DNA from: Clostridiales bacterium
GTDB lineage: Bacteria > Bacillota > Clostridia > Christensenellales > Borkfalkiaceae
DNA: 64,000 nucleotides
Direction: 5' to 3'
NCBI GenBank assembly: GCA_022508285.1
Contig: JAFLVN010000002.1
Span: forward strand, 109,644-173,643
Part shown: piece after piece, positions 33,447 through 42,313 of the stretch
Position numbering within the stretch: the first letter of the stretch is position 1
Layout of the letters: each line of letters starts with the position of its first letter
Translations under genes and position numbers: made by a program
Notes under the pieces: model-generated
What the model was told of the DNA's origin: nothing
What the model saw: the letters and a program-made list of their open reading frames with translations, nothing else
Databases searched by the model: none

Positions 33447-34041
33447 ATCTCTTATAGAATACTCTATCTATTAAGCCGTATTCTAACGCTTCCTGGGCGG
33501 ACAGGTAATTGTCCCTGTCGGTGTCGTGCTCTATTACTTCCAAGGGCTTGCCCGTATTCTGCGAGAGAATGGTGTTGAGCTTGTGCCTTGTTTTAAGTAT
33601 GTGATCTGCGGCAATTTTTATGTCGCTTGCCTGACCTTGAGCGCCGCCCAAGGGCTGGTGAATCATAATTTCACTGTTGGGGAGCGCAAAGCGCTTGCCC
33701 TTCTGTCCGCTGGATAAAAGGAATGCGCCCATGCTCGCCGCCATGCCGATACAGATTGTAGACACGTCGCACTTGATATAGTTCATTGTGTCGTATATGG
33801 CAAGTCCTGCCGAAACCGAGCCGCCGGGGCTATTTATATACAGCGATATATCCTTTGAAGGGTCTTTTGCTTCGAGATAGATGAGTTGGGCAACTACGGT
33901 GTTTGCCACTGCGTCGTCGATTTCGCCCGTCAAAAATATAATTCTGTCCTCTAAAAGTCTTGAGTAAATATCGTACGAGCGCTCGCCCCTTGAAGTCTGT
34001 TCGACTATATAGGGCACGAGTGCGCCTTTAATATTCTGCAT
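33445..34041 (-). CDS. clpP: ATP-dependent Clp protease proteolytic subunit ClpP
   Basis: The 198-residue serine peptidase ring that works with ClpX. The catalytic triad is visible: Ser in [11 protein letters not shown], His in IMIHQPLGG and Asp in DTDRDNYLS. Start ATG 34041 ([15 protein letters not shown]) has AGGAG 5 nt upstream; the longer frame adds residues that are not conserved in the family. It follows tig by 39 bp, so tig-clpP is one transcript. Its stop codon merges with a family A repeat. Confidence 0.97.
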   Translation of the reverse strand: MQNIKGALVPYIVEQTSRGERSYDIYSRLLEDRIIFLTGEIDDAVANTVVAQLIYLEAKDPSKDISLYINSPGGSVSAGLAIYDTMNYIKCDVSTICIGMAASMGAFLLSSGQKGKRFALPNSEIMIHQPLGGAQGQASDIKIAADHILKTRHKLNTILSQNTGKPLEVIEHDTDRDNYLSAQEALEYGLIDRVFYKR

Positions 34042-34080
34042 AAATACTCCTTTTAAAATTCCGCTCAAATTGCAAGCGAT

Positions 34081-35463
34081 TTATTCGGCGTCGGTTTTTT
34101 CTGCCGTCTTCTTTGCCGTGGATTTTGAGGCAGTCTTTTTAGCTGCGGGTTTTGCTTCCTTTTTTTCTTCAACGTACATTTCGTTGTTTGCTTTAAGGAA
34201 GTCGAAAAGTTTGGTTATTATGATATCGTTGGTGATGTACTCAACCTGTCTGGGGTCGATTGTCTTTTTGTATTCTTCAAATGTCTTTTCAACCGACTTT
34301 GCCTGCTCCTCTATCTTAGCGTCAACTTCTTCGGGCTCTGCCTTGAAGTTTTCCGTCTTGACGATTTTATCCACTACGAGCTGGCTGACCACACGGCGGT
34401 GAGCCTCGTCGGTGTACCGTGCACGGAAGTCCTTCATGGTCGTATTCATGTACTTGAGATAGTCGTCGAGCTTCAGCCCCTGATACATAAGGCGGTATGA
34501 GAAGTCCTGAACTATTCTGTCGATTTCGCTCTCGATCATTGCGTCGGGAACTTCAACCTCGGTGTGCTTGGAGATTTCGGCTAAAATGCTGCCCTCCGTC
34601 TCGTCTCTGCCACGGTTTTCCGCCGACTTTTCAAGCCTTTCACGAAGCTTTTTCTTGTAATCGGCAACCGTTTCGACGCCGGCGTGTGCCTTAACGTACT
34701 CGTCGGTGAGCTCGGGATACTGCCTTTCGGTTATCTTGTTGATTTTAACTGCGAACACGGCGTCCTTGCCACGGAGATTTTCAGCCTGATATTCTTCGGG
34801 GAACTTGACGTTGATATCCTTTTCCTCGCCCTTATTCATGCCGACAAGCGCATCCTCGAAACCGGGAATAAAGCTACCGCTGCCGAGTTCCAAATCGTAT
34901 CCCTCTGCGGTACCGCCCTCGAACTTTACGCCGTCAACCGAGCCGGAGAAGTCGATATTTACGATATCGCCCAATTTGCATGCTCTGTCCTCAACCTCAA
35001 CCGTCTTAGCGTCGGATGCAACAAGCTTCTTTGCTTCCTTTTCAACGTCCTCGTCGGTAACATTATACTCAAACTTTTGGATTTTTAAACCCGTATATTT
35101 TTCGATTTTTACTTCGGGCTTTACGGGAACGATTGCCGAAAGCACAACACCCTTGCCTTCCTCCATTGATTCAACGTTGAGCTCGGGTTCGCCGACTGCA
35201 GTAAAGTTGTCTTTCTCCTTTTCGAGAATGGCAAAATAGTGTTCGGAATAGAGAGCGTTAAACGCCTCCTCAAAGAATACGCCCTTGCCGTAATAGTTTT
35301 CAAGCACGGGCTGGGGCGCCTTGCCCTTTCTGAAACCGGGTACGGTGTACTTGCCCCGTGTTTTCAAATACGCCTTTGCAATGGCGTTTTTCCACTCTTC
35401 TTGGGTGAAGGTGATTGTGAGCTTAACCGTGCTCTTTTCTCCTGTAGCTTGCGTGTAATTCAT
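34081..35463 (-). CDS. tig: Trigger factor
   Basis: A ribosome-associated chaperone and peptidyl-prolyl isomerase of 460 residues. The ribosome-docking loop reads GFRKGKAPQPVLENYYG. The PPIase domain (about 150-235) follows with GDIVNIDFSGSVDG and SGSFIPGFEDALVGM, then the helical C-terminal domain. An unusual tail of about 30 residues rich in Lys, Ala and Glu is appended. GGAG precedes ATG 35463. A promoter at 35503-35531 (TTTGCA, 17 bp, TAAAAT) drives tig-clpP. Confidence 0.96.
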   Translation of the reverse strand: MNYTQATGEKSTVKLTITFTQEEWKNAIAKAYLKTRGKYTVPGFRKGKAPQPVLENYYGKGVFFEEAFNALYSEHYFAILEKEKDNFTAVGEPELNVESMEEGKGVVLSAIVPVKPEVKIEKYTGLKIQKFEYNVTDEDVEKEAKKLVASDAKTVEVEDRACKLGDIVNIDFSGSVDGVKFEGGTAEGYDLELGSGSFIPGFEDALVGMNKGEEKDINVKFPEEYQAENLRGKDAVFAVKINKITERQYPELTDEYVKAHAGVETVADYKKKLRERLEKSAENRGRDETEGSILAEISKHTEVEVPDAMIESEIDRIVQDFSYRLMYQGLKLDDYLKYMNTTMKDFRARYTDEAHRRVVSQLVVDKIVKTENFKAEPEEVDAKIEEQAKSVEKTFEEYKKTIDPRQVEYITNDIIITKLFDFLKANNEMYVEEKKEAKPAAKKTASKSTAKKTAEKTDAE

Positions 35464-35502
35464 AAAAAACTCCTCAATATTATATAATTTCGTGCAAAGT
35501 CT

Positions 35503-35531
35503 ATTTTAACACAATACTTTTGTTTTGCAAA
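35503..35531 (-). promoter_or_regulatory. tig-clpP promoter
   Basis: TTTGCA, 17 bp, TAAAAT on the minus strand, about 40 bp upstream of the tig start. Confidence 0.55.
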
Positions 35532-35553
35532 GCGTTTTTCCGTGGGTAATCAA

Positions 35554-35582
35554 TTTACTTTTGATTTTTTTTGAGTTATAAT
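35554..35582 (+). promoter_or_regulatory. rqcH promoter
   Basis: TTTACT, 17 bp, TATAAT, with start expected near 35589, followed by a normal leader with GGGGA before ATG 35610. Confidence 0.6.
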
Positions 35583-35609
35583 AATTGAAAATCCGCACGG
35601 GGACAAATT

Positions 35610-37280
35610 ATGCCGCAGGACGCTTTTACAATCAAATACGTTACAAAAGAGCTAAATGAAGCGCTTACGGGCGGCAAGATTTCAAAAATTACCCAAACCG
35701 ACCGAGACAGCCTTACGTTTATTGTATACACCCAAAAAGGCTCGGTTAAACTGGATATTTGTCTTTCCGCAAGGGCGTGCAGAATAAGCCTCACGGACAG
35801 CGACAAGCCCGTGCCGCAGGTCGCCCCCGGCTTTTGTATGCTGCTCAGAAAGCACCTTGCAAATGCGCAGATTACGGCAATTTCACAGCTCAAATACGAA
35901 AGGGTGGTTATGATTGACTTTGACTGCACTTCTGAGTTCGAGCACCTTAAAATGCGACTGTACGTTGAGCTAATGGGCAAATACTCCAACGCCGTGCTCA
36001 CGCAGGATAATATAATTTTGGGAGCGTTAAAGTCAACTGCGATAGGCGAGAACACCAAGCGGGTACTCTTTTCGGGCGTTAAATACACTCTACCCGAACC
36101 GCAGGATAAAATAAGCCCCGACGATCTGCCCGCACTCAATGCGGCGTTTGAATACGCCGCAGGCGACATGGCTAAATTCATTTCGGAAAAAGTTAAGGGA
36201 ATAGCCTACTCCACCGCCCTTGATATTGTAGAAACGTACGGCGAAAACTTATCGGCAAAAGACGTTAACTCCTATATATGCGGGGGGCAATGTAACCCTT
36301 GCGTGACTTATTCCGAGGGTGAACCCACCGATTTTAAGGTACGTTGCTCATCACCCGACAGGCGGGATTATTCCACCGTTTTGGAAGCGCAGAAGGCTTA
36401 CTACGACTATCTCTACAAAAAGCAGATATTTGAAGAGGCAAAAAAGAAGCTGCTTGCCGCTGTAAACGGTGCAGTCAAAAAGCTGGAAAAGCGGCTGCAA
36501 ACCATAAACCAAAAGCTATTGGACTGCAAAGACGCCGACGATATTAAACTTAAAGGCGAGCTGATAACCGCAAACATTTATGCGATTTCGCGAGGAATGG
36601 ACTGCTTCGAGGCGGTAAATTACTACGACGAGAAGGGCGGCAAAATAAAGATTGCGCTGGATAAAACCCTTTCCCCTTCGCAGAATGCTCAGAAGTATTA
36701 CAAGCGGTATGCAAAGCTTAAAAGAACGCAGGAAACGGTATCAGCACAGCGTGGCGAGACGGAAGACAGACTGAGCTACTTAAACAGCATTACCGCCCAC
36801 ATATGTGCCGCCGACGGCATATCCGACCTTGAAGAGATATCGGAAGAGCTCAAACAAATAGGACTTATAAAAGAGATTGCAAAGGGCAAAAAGCAAAAGC
36901 CTAAAATAACGCCGTTCAGGACGTATGACATAGCAGGCTTTAAAGTGCTTGCGGGCAGAAATAATATTCAGAACGACAGACTGCTAAAAACCGTTTCGGG
37001 CGGGGATATGTGGCTGCATACGCAGGGCTACCACTCCTCTCACGTGGCAATCTTATGCGAGGGCAGAGACGTGCCCGAAAAAGTTCTGCTTGCCGCCGCC
37101 GAGATTTGCGCGTACTACTCGGACGGACGGAACGGCACTAAAATTCCCGTTGACTACACCCGCAGAAAGTTTGTTAAAAAGCCGCCCGCATCCAACGCAG
37201 GATTTGTTATTTACACCGACTATAAAACCATACTCGTTGAGCCCGCAAGCCATGCAAAAGAAAATACGGAGGAATTATGA
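35610..37280 (+). CDS. rqcH: RqcH / NFACT-family ribosome quality control protein
   Basis: A 556-residue homologue of eukaryotic Rqc2/NEMF. It binds stalled 50S-peptidyl-tRNA complexes and adds C-terminal alanine tails that mark chains for ClpXP. The NFACT-N domain starts DAFTIKYVTKELNEAL. A coiled-coil segment (about 270-420) follows, and the NFACT-R domain has GRNNIQNDRLL and DMWLHTQGYHSSHV. Length is typical. It is divergent from tig-clpP and overlaps the next gene by 4 nt (ATGA). Together with ssrA and clpXP the window thus covers both bacterial rescue and tagging routes. Confidence 0.94.
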   Translation: MPQDAFTIKYVTKELNEALTGGKISKITQTDRDSLTFIVYTQKGSVKLDICLSARACRISLTDSDKPVPQVAPGFCMLLRKHLANAQITAISQLKYERVVMIDFDCTSEFEHLKMRLYVELMGKYSNAVLTQDNIILGALKSTAIGENTKRVLFSGVKYTLPEPQDKISPDDLPALNAAFEYAAGDMAKFISEKVKGIAYSTALDIVETYGENLSAKDVNSYICGGQCNPCVTYSEGEPTDFKVRCSSPDRRDYSTVLEAQKAYYDYLYKKQIFEEAKKKLLAAVNGAVKKLEKRLQTINQKLLDCKDADDIKLKGELITANIYAISRGMDCFEAVNYYDEKGGKIKIALDKTLSPSQNAQKYYKRYAKLKRTQETVSAQRGETEDRLSYLNSITAHICAADGISDLEEISEELKQIGLIKEIAKGKKQKPKITPFRTYDIAGFKVLAGRNNIQNDRLLKTVSGGDMWLHTQGYHSSHVAILCEGRDVPEKVLLAAAEICAYYSDGRNGTKIPVDYTRRKFVKKPPASNAGFVIYTDYKTILVEPASHAKENTEEL

Positions 37281-37600
37281 GCAAAAAAAACGAGCCGCAA
37301 ATCAGCGATATTAACAACGAAAATTCAGAGCAAAGCTCAACACGCACCTACTTTTTTATAGCAATAGTTTTACTTGTTTTGGCGGCGGTTGCATTCGGAT
37401 GTGCCTTTATTAAGGGTGCGGGAATATATTGCCTTATCTCATCGGTGCTGTTGGAGCTTTCGGCACTCTCCTTTCTTTCCACACAGAAAAAGAAAAATAA
37501 TTTTAAAGCGGTATTTTACGTTACTGTCGCCGCATACGTTCTGCTCGGGCTGAGCTTATTGCTGTTCATCGGCGGAATGATTTTTGTGATTGTCGTATAA
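37277..37600 (+). CDS. Small membrane protein, three helices
   Basis: A 107-residue protein with a polar acidic N-terminus of about 23 residues and three predicted transmembrane helices (about 25-45, 50-68 and 78-106). No family recognised. Its ATG overlaps the rqcH stop (ATGA), so it is translated with rqcH. Whether it helps ribosome quality control or is merely co-transcribed is unknown. Confidence 0.65.
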   Translation: MSKKNEPQISDINNENSEQSSTRTYFFIAIVLLVLAAVAFGCAFIKGAGIYCLISSVLLELSALSFLSTQKKKNNFKAVFYVTVAAYVLLGLSLLLFIGGMIFVIVV

Positions 37601-37630
37601 TTTGATGCAGATTTCCCATTCTTATTGTAT

Positions 37631-38023
37631 ATGGACGGAATTTGCAGCGCTGTACTCAATAAAATCAATGCGCTCGGCACCGCCGGGCGCTATTTTGTTG
37701 TTTCCGCAGACGAATTTTTCGACGCTTTCCCCGAGAATTTCAGGCGGGACGAGGTCGAGCTCAAAAAAGCGCTCAAAAGCCTTGTTTCCGACGGCTATAT
37801 AGATATAAAATATTCCAGCGGAAATATGTACTGCGTTGCGCTTTTAAAAACGTATACCGAGGAGGACGCCGCACCGCCCGCAGGCGATGACGGATTTAAC
37901 GAATTATACCAACCCGAGCCGCAGAAAAACGCACGCTATCCCGCATTTTGGGCGGGATTTGCGGGCGGTGCACTTGGAAGTGCGGTAATCGGCGCAATAG
38001 CGTGGATAGTAAGTTTATGCTGA
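37631..38023 (+). CDS. Winged-helix-like protein with C-terminal membrane helix (paralogue 1)
   Basis: A 130-residue protein. Residues 1-80 look like a small winged helix (DEVELKKALKSLVSDGYIDIKYSSGNMYCVALL), a Pro/Asp-rich linker follows, and a hydrophobic helix (about 105-128) ends the chain. The next gene has the same architecture and related sequence, so they are tandem paralogues. No ribosome binding site is evident before ATG 37631; a TATAAT at 37596 suggests a local promoter with a short leader. Function unknown. Confidence 0.6.
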   Translation: MDGICSAVLNKINALGTAGRYFVVSADEFFDAFPENFRRDEVELKKALKSLVSDGYIDIKYSSGNMYCVALLKTYTEEDAAPPAGDDGFNELYQPEPQKNARYPAFWAGFAGGALGSAVIGAIAWIVSLC

Positions 38024-38376
38024 GTAAAAACGAAAACGAAGTAATGTCGGCAGTGTACAGTCTGTGCGACGGCACCGAGGGATGCCTCGTTTCCCCTTTG
38101 GAAATTAAATCGGTTATGGCTCAGAGGCGAAGGCTGAACGACGAGGAGCTTGACGACATTTTAAACGCCCTGCGGGTAGACGGCTATTTTGACCTCATTT
38201 ATTCCGAGCGCAAGGGCGAAAAAATGTACGTTATCAATTTAAGGGAAAGCGGATTTGCCTGGAAGCGCACGGCAAAGCAAAAACAGCGGGATATCTCCTT
38301 TAAAATTTTTTTGGCGTTTGTAGGTGCGCTGTCCACCTTTATATTCGGTTTGATATTAAAAGGGCTTTCGTTTTAG
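38017..38376 (+). CDS. Winged-helix-like protein with C-terminal membrane helix (paralogue 2)
   Basis: A 119-residue protein similar to its neighbour: LDDILNALRVDGYFDLIYSERKG aligns with the paralogue's LKKALKSLVSDGYIDIKYSS, and a single C-terminal helix (about 95-117) follows a basic stretch (KRTAKQKQR). The ATG overlaps the end of the preceding gene by 7 nt, so translation is coupled. The longer in-frame start at 37948 lies deep inside the neighbour and is rejected. Function unknown; a membrane-tethered DNA-binding or protein-binding pair is possible. Confidence 0.62.
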   Translation: MLSKNENEVMSAVYSLCDGTEGCLVSPLEIKSVMAQRRRLNDEELDDILNALRVDGYFDLIYSERKGEKMYVINLRESGFAWKRTAKQKQRDISFKIFLAFVGALSTFIFGLILKGLSF

Positions 38377-38514
38377 ACGAAAGTCCTTTCGTACAATTTA
38401 TATATTTTAAAAAAATCTTTGATTTTTTATATTATAGTTGCTTTTTTGATTTGCATTTGATAAAATTATATGCAGAACTATACGTCCACGAAATCCGAAC
38501 ACGGAGTAGCTTTT

Positions 38515-39789
38515 ATGAAACATAAAAAATTAATTATAACTGCAATAGTAATATTCAGTCTTGCGGTATTTTTATCTATTTTTATCACGCTGTGGTTCTG
38601 GGGCGACAGCTACCCCGACTTCAGCAGCGGCGACTTTAACACGGTAAAAACACGGTCGGGCGAGGCATTGGATATCCCCGGACTCGAAGACGGCGCCGTT
38701 CCTCAGGGAATTGCCAACTACACCTACGTAGACACCGACGAGGAAATTACAAAGCAGGAATACTTTTTTATAAGCGTGTACATGAAAAAAGGTCCTTCCC
38801 GCCTGTACGTTACAGGCGCACGCACGGGATACGTAGGTTACGTTACGCTTAAAAACGAGGACGGAACAGACTACTACGGACATGCGGGCGGCGTTGCCAC
38901 CAACTGCAATAACAGCGACAACGACGGAAATAAAACCAGGGTAGCAAACGGTACTCTGTGGGTTGTTTCGGACGGAACGGTTTACTGCGCAAAGAGTTCG
39001 GAAGAGTACGCTGATGCAAAATATAACATTGCAGAGGAAGTTATACTGAAGGCGAAAAAGACCGAAGGCGACAAGTCCGTTAAATTCACCGCATCATTCA
39101 AAGCGTATAACGAAGCTTCCTTCTGCTTCTTCTACGACAACGGCACCTCCAGCACTTCGGAAGACAAACTGTACGTAGGCGAGTTCTACCGTGCGGGCGA
39201 CGACAGATACTCCACCGCTAAAAACCACCACGTAAAAACTTTAAGCGGGAATAAACAGTATGCGTTTGTTTACGAGTATACTTCAAACACCACGTCAAGC
39301 AACGAATACGGACTTTCCAAGTTGTCCGATACGGACGTTCCCGATGAAAACAACGTACCTAAAATAGATAAAATAATTTCCATACCCGATAAGATTCAGG
39401 GGTTTGCCCGCACGGCAAGCGGTCAGCTTGTGCTTTCGGAAAGCTACGGACTGCCCAACTCACACCTCTACTATTATGACTGGAGCGTTATCTTAGAGAA
39501 TACAAGTACAAACAGGGCTTCTTTCAGCACACTCACGGGCAGTAACTTTGAGTATGAGGGCGTGTATAGGAAAAGCGGCGTAAAATACACCGATTCTACG
39601 TTGTACGTATACTTTGCAGACAAGAGCCGTGCTCTCCGCGACTACGAAGTCCCCTGCATGGCAGAGGGAATGTGCGTAAACGGCGACAAAATTTACGTAC
39701 TGTTCGAGTCGGGCTGCTATAAGTACAAAGCGTTTGTGCGCCAGCAGATAAGAGATATCTACTTCTTCACTCCGAGAGAGAAAAATTAA
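38515..39789 (+). CDS. Membrane-anchored exported protein, propeller-like; function unknown
   Basis: A 424-residue protein with an uncleaved N-terminal anchor (residues 6-30) and a large extracytoplasmic domain. Repeated strands such as YEGVYRKSG, DSTLYVYFADKS, GMCVNGDKIYVLFESG and ARTASGQLVLSESYG fit a beta-propeller. No family function recognised. ATG 38515 has GGAG 8 nt upstream; an upstream in-frame ATG at 38470 lacks a site. Monocistronic with a strong terminator at 39816. Confidence 0.68.
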   Translation: MKHKKLIITAIVIFSLAVFLSIFITLWFWGDSYPDFSSGDFNTVKTRSGEALDIPGLEDGAVPQGIANYTYVDTDEEITKQEYFFISVYMKKGPSRLYVTGARTGYVGYVTLKNEDGTDYYGHAGGVATNCNNSDNDGNKTRVANGTLWVVSDGTVYCAKSSEEYADAKYNIAEEVILKAKKTEGDKSVKFTASFKAYNEASFCFFYDNGTSSTSEDKLYVGEFYRAGDDRYSTAKNHHVKTLSGNKQYAFVYEYTSNTTSSNEYGLSKLSDTDVPDENNVPKIDKIISIPDKIQGFARTASGQLVLSESYGLPNSHLYYYDWSVILENTSTNRASFSTLTGSNFEYEGVYRKSGVKYTDSTLYVYFADKSRALRDYEVPCMAEGMCVNGDKIYVLFESGCYKYKAFVRQQIRDIYFFTPREKN

Positions 39790-39815
39790 ACAACGCTATT
39801 TTTCATAAACGATAA

Positions 39816-39844
39816 GCGGCGGCGAGCTTTTGGCTCGCCGCCGC
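39816..39844 (+). terminator. Terminator after the 424-aa gene
   Basis: Stem GCGGCGGCGAGC / GCTCGCCGCCGC, loop TTTTG, then AATTTTTAT. Confidence 0.92.
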
Positions 39845-39872
39845 AATTTTTATACAATTTTTATTAGGTCTA

Positions 39873-39993
39873 TGCACTGCGGAGAAGCGAGTTATGCAAG
39901 GCGCCTGCGGATTTCCCGACGGGAGTTTACAAATGGTAAATAACCGAGGAAAAACGCAAAGGCAACACAGCAGAACGACGCTTATACGCGGTT
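39873..39993. repeat. Dispersed repeat family A, copy 4 (most diverged)
   Basis: About 120 bp, sharing GGGAGTTTAC, GTAAATAACC and GCAACACAG with copy 3. The internal inverted repeat is TTTAC / GTAAA and the ends (CTGCGGAGAAGCG ... ATACGCGGTT) are less well paired. It ends 9 bp from the stop codon of the M18 aminopeptidase gene. Confidence 0.65.
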
Positions 39994-40002
39994 GGGGTCA
40001 GC

Positions 40003-41373
40003 TTACTTGCAGAATGCCAGGCACGCCTGATACAACGAATACACGTCAGCTTTTGATATTAATTCGTAAGGTGCGTGCATTGAGAGCACGGGAACGCCCA
40101 CGTCGATTGTGTCTATGCCGAGGTTTGCAATAAACTTTGCAACCGTGCCGCCGCCGCCTGCGTCGATTGCGCCGAGCTCGCCCATCTGCCAGTAAACGCC
40201 GTTTTTATCGAATATATCCCTTAACCAACCCACGTATTCTGCGTTGGCGTCGTTAGAGCCGCCCTTACCGCCAGAGCCGGTGTACTTGGATATTGCCGCA
40301 CCGCAATTGATGTAGGTTGTGTTGCGCTTTTCAAACACCGAAGCAAACTCGGGGTCGAAACCTGCGGTTACGTCTGCGGAGATGCACTTTGAATTATATC
40401 TTACAATAATGGGATTTGCACCGAAGGAATTTGCGATTGTGTCGATAACGTCGCAGATAATTCTGCTCTGTGCGCCCGTAGTGCCGTCAGAGCCGACCTC
40501 CTCCTTATCGGAGAAAACGGAAATTATCGTGTGGGGGCTGTTTTCACTTTCAAAGAGAGCGGTCATTTCGGGATAAGCGCATACCTTGTCGTCGTGACCG
40601 TAGGATGCGATGAGAGCGCCGTCGAAACCGACGTCGCGAGCCTTGCCTGCGGGAACCAAACAGAGTTCGGAGCACTGGAAGTCGATTTCGGTAAGACCGT
40701 ATTTTTTGTTGAGAAGCTTTAAGATTGCCGCCTTTACAGTCTCCTTCTCCTCCTCGTCGTCCACAGCGGGAAGTGCGCCGATTACAGCATTGAGGCTTTC
40801 GCCGGGGATTGCCGTGCCGAGGGGCTTTGCAGCCTGCTCTCTGCCGAGGTGGGGAAGAATGTCGGTTATGTAGAATATAGGGTCGTTGTCGTCCTCGCCC
40901 ACGCATACTTCAACGCTCTTGCCGTCGGGCAACATAACTACTCCGTGAAGTGCAAGGGGAAGCGCAGTCCACTGATACTTTTTAACGCCGCCGTAGTAGT
41001 GCGTTTTTAAGTAGCACAGTCCCGATTCCTCGTATACGGGGTTGGGTTTTATATCGAGACGGGGGGAATCGACGTGCGCAACCATAATTCTTACGCCGTG
41101 CTCCTCCACGTTCTCCGAACCTACTTTAATTAAAAATACGTTCTTCTGTCTGTTGATGAAATAACGTTTGTCGCCGGCCTTGAGTTTTTCTGCAAACGAG
41201 AAGGGCTTATAGCCGTGCTCAATTGCGAGTCTTTCGGCGGCGTGAGCAGCCCCGCGCTCGGTTTTGGATTCATCCAAAAACTTTTTGTAGCCTTCGGCAT
41301 ACTTGTAGATGGCTTTGAGCTGTTTGCCGTCAGCCTCTTTGTAAACGTTTTTACGTGTGTATTTAAGTTCCAT
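40003..41373 (-). CDS. M18-family aminopeptidase
   Basis: A 456-residue zinc aminopeptidase of the aspartyl/lysyl type that trims N-terminal residues in the cytoplasm. The metal-ligand motif MVAHVDSPRLDIKPNP is followed by a long domain, SDKEEVGSDGTTGAQS (catalytic Glu pair) and a C-terminal His ligand region VLSMHAPYELISK. Length is typical. ATG 41373 has AGGAG 7 nt upstream; the upstream MKRRYI extension lacks a site. Monocistronic, with a family A repeat just after the stop. Confidence 0.93.
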   Translation of the reverse strand: MELKYTRKNVYKEADGKQLKAIYKYAEGYKKFLDESKTERGAAHAAERLAIEHGYKPFSFAEKLKAGDKRYFINRQKNVFLIKVGSENVEEHGVRIMVAHVDSPRLDIKPNPVYEESGLCYLKTHYYGGVKKYQWTALPLALHGVVMLPDGKSVEVCVGEDDNDPIFYITDILPHLGREQAAKPLGTAIPGESLNAVIGALPAVDDEEEKETVKAAILKLLNKKYGLTEIDFQCSELCLVPAGKARDVGFDGALIASYGHDDKVCAYPEMTALFESENSPHTIISVFSDKEEVGSDGTTGAQSRIICDVIDTIANSFGANPIIVRYNSKCISADVTAGFDPEFASVFEKRNTTYINCGAAISKYTGSGGKGGSNDANAEYVGWLRDIFDKNGVYWQMGELGAIDAGGGGTVAKFIANLGIDTIDVGVPVLSMHAPYELISKADVYSLYQACLAFCK

Positions 41374-41489
41374 AATATATCTCCTTTTCAATGAAAATTA
41401 TAATTGAACACAAAAAACAAAGTCAAGGAAAAATAATATCAAAATTTGTAATTTTTTTTAAATCCTTACAAAATTTTTTTGAATTTTTA

Positions 41490-41518
41490 TTTACTAATTA
41501 TATAATTTGTAGTATAAT
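41490..41518 (+). promoter_or_regulatory. Promoter of the Gx transporter gene, predicting a very short leader
   Basis: TTTACT, 17 bp, TATAAT. The -10 box ends 9 nt before ATG 41528, so the mRNA should begin about 3 nt before the start codon. An alternative TATAAT at 41501 would give about 15 nt. Neither leader has a ribosome binding site. Confidence 0.5.
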
Positions 41519-41527
41519 TGTATTATT

Positions 41528-42082
41528 ATGAGCAAAGGCAGATTTACTGCAAAAAAAATAGCTGTGCTTGCCCTTTTATCGGGGCTCGCTCTCGTTACTT
41601 TTATAATCGAAAATCTGTTCCCGAGCATGCTGATTCCCGGTGCAAGACCGGGGCTTGCAAATATATTTTCACTTGCCGCACTTATAATGTACTCGCCCGT
41701 GGAGGCGTTTATAGTAGTTGCGGTGAGAACGGTGCTCGGCTCGGTGTTTGCGGGTAACGTTTCTGCGCTATTATACTCGTTTACGGGCGGAATGGTTTCC
41801 ATGGCGGTAGCTTCACTGCTCATGTATACGGCGCACCCTAAAATTTCGGTTATGGCGGTGTCGGTCGCTTCGGCGGTGGCGCACAACATTACGCAGAATA
41901 TCGTATTCGTTTTCTTATCCGGAAGTACGCTGATGTTAGGATACATGCCATACCTTATACTTTTGGGTATTCTCTCGGGCGCAGTCGTCGGCGGAGTGAC
42001 GACCCTCGTATTCAGAGGCGTGCCGATAAATATATTCGAAAAAGTAATTTGGAGAAAAGAAATTAATTCCACAAATGATTAA
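41528..42082 (+). CDS. Gx transporter family membrane protein
   Basis: A 184-residue membrane protein of the Gx_transp / heptaprenyl diphosphate synthase component I family, with about five helices and the signature MLIPGARPGLANIFSL. Such genes regularly sit next to rnf, NusG-II and apbE genes in Clostridia, and an S-component-like uptake role (possibly for a flavin or quinone precursor) has been suggested but not proven. There is no ribosome binding site; the promoter lies directly against the ATG. The rnf operon begins about 230 bp downstream on the same strand. Confidence 0.82.
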   Translation: MSKGRFTAKKIAVLALLSGLALVTFIIENLFPSMLIPGARPGLANIFSLAALIMYSPVEAFIVVAVRTVLGSVFAGNVSALLYSFTGGMVSMAVASLLMYTAHPKISVMAVSVASAVAHNITQNIVFVFLSGSTLMLGYMPYLILLGILSGAVVGGVTTLVFRGVPINIFEKVIWRKEINSTND

Positions 42083-42091
42083 TGCCGAAAT

Positions 42092-42235
42092 TTTCAAGGA
42101 CGAGCGTTGCATTTTCAAAACAGCACAGTGCGCTGTTTTGGCAATGCGAGATGAGTGAAGGCATAACAAGCCTGAACGATGACCGAGTGCAAGGAAATAT
42201 TCCTTACCTTGCACGAGAAAATTGATTTCGCCCGT
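42092..42235. repeat. Unique structured element upstream of rnfC
   Basis: About 145 bp with imperfect terminal inverted repeats (CGAAATTTTC / GAAAATTGATTTCG) and two hairpins. One is CAAAACAGC / GCTGTTTTG extended by GCATT / AATGC; the other is GTGCAAGG / CCTTGCAC. The architecture resembles family A but the sequence differs. It may be a mobile miniature element or an rnf leader. Confidence 0.5.
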
Positions 42236-42313
42236 TAGGAAAATTACGACACTATTGTAAACTCGCTGCAAATTGCCTGCAATTTGAGCGAAAATTTTTC
42301 TTGGAGGTCAGAT

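Noticed and set aside
42284..42313. Upstream TTG start of rnfC
   Set aside because: The GGAGG ribosome binding site lies inside that extension and points to TTG 42314.
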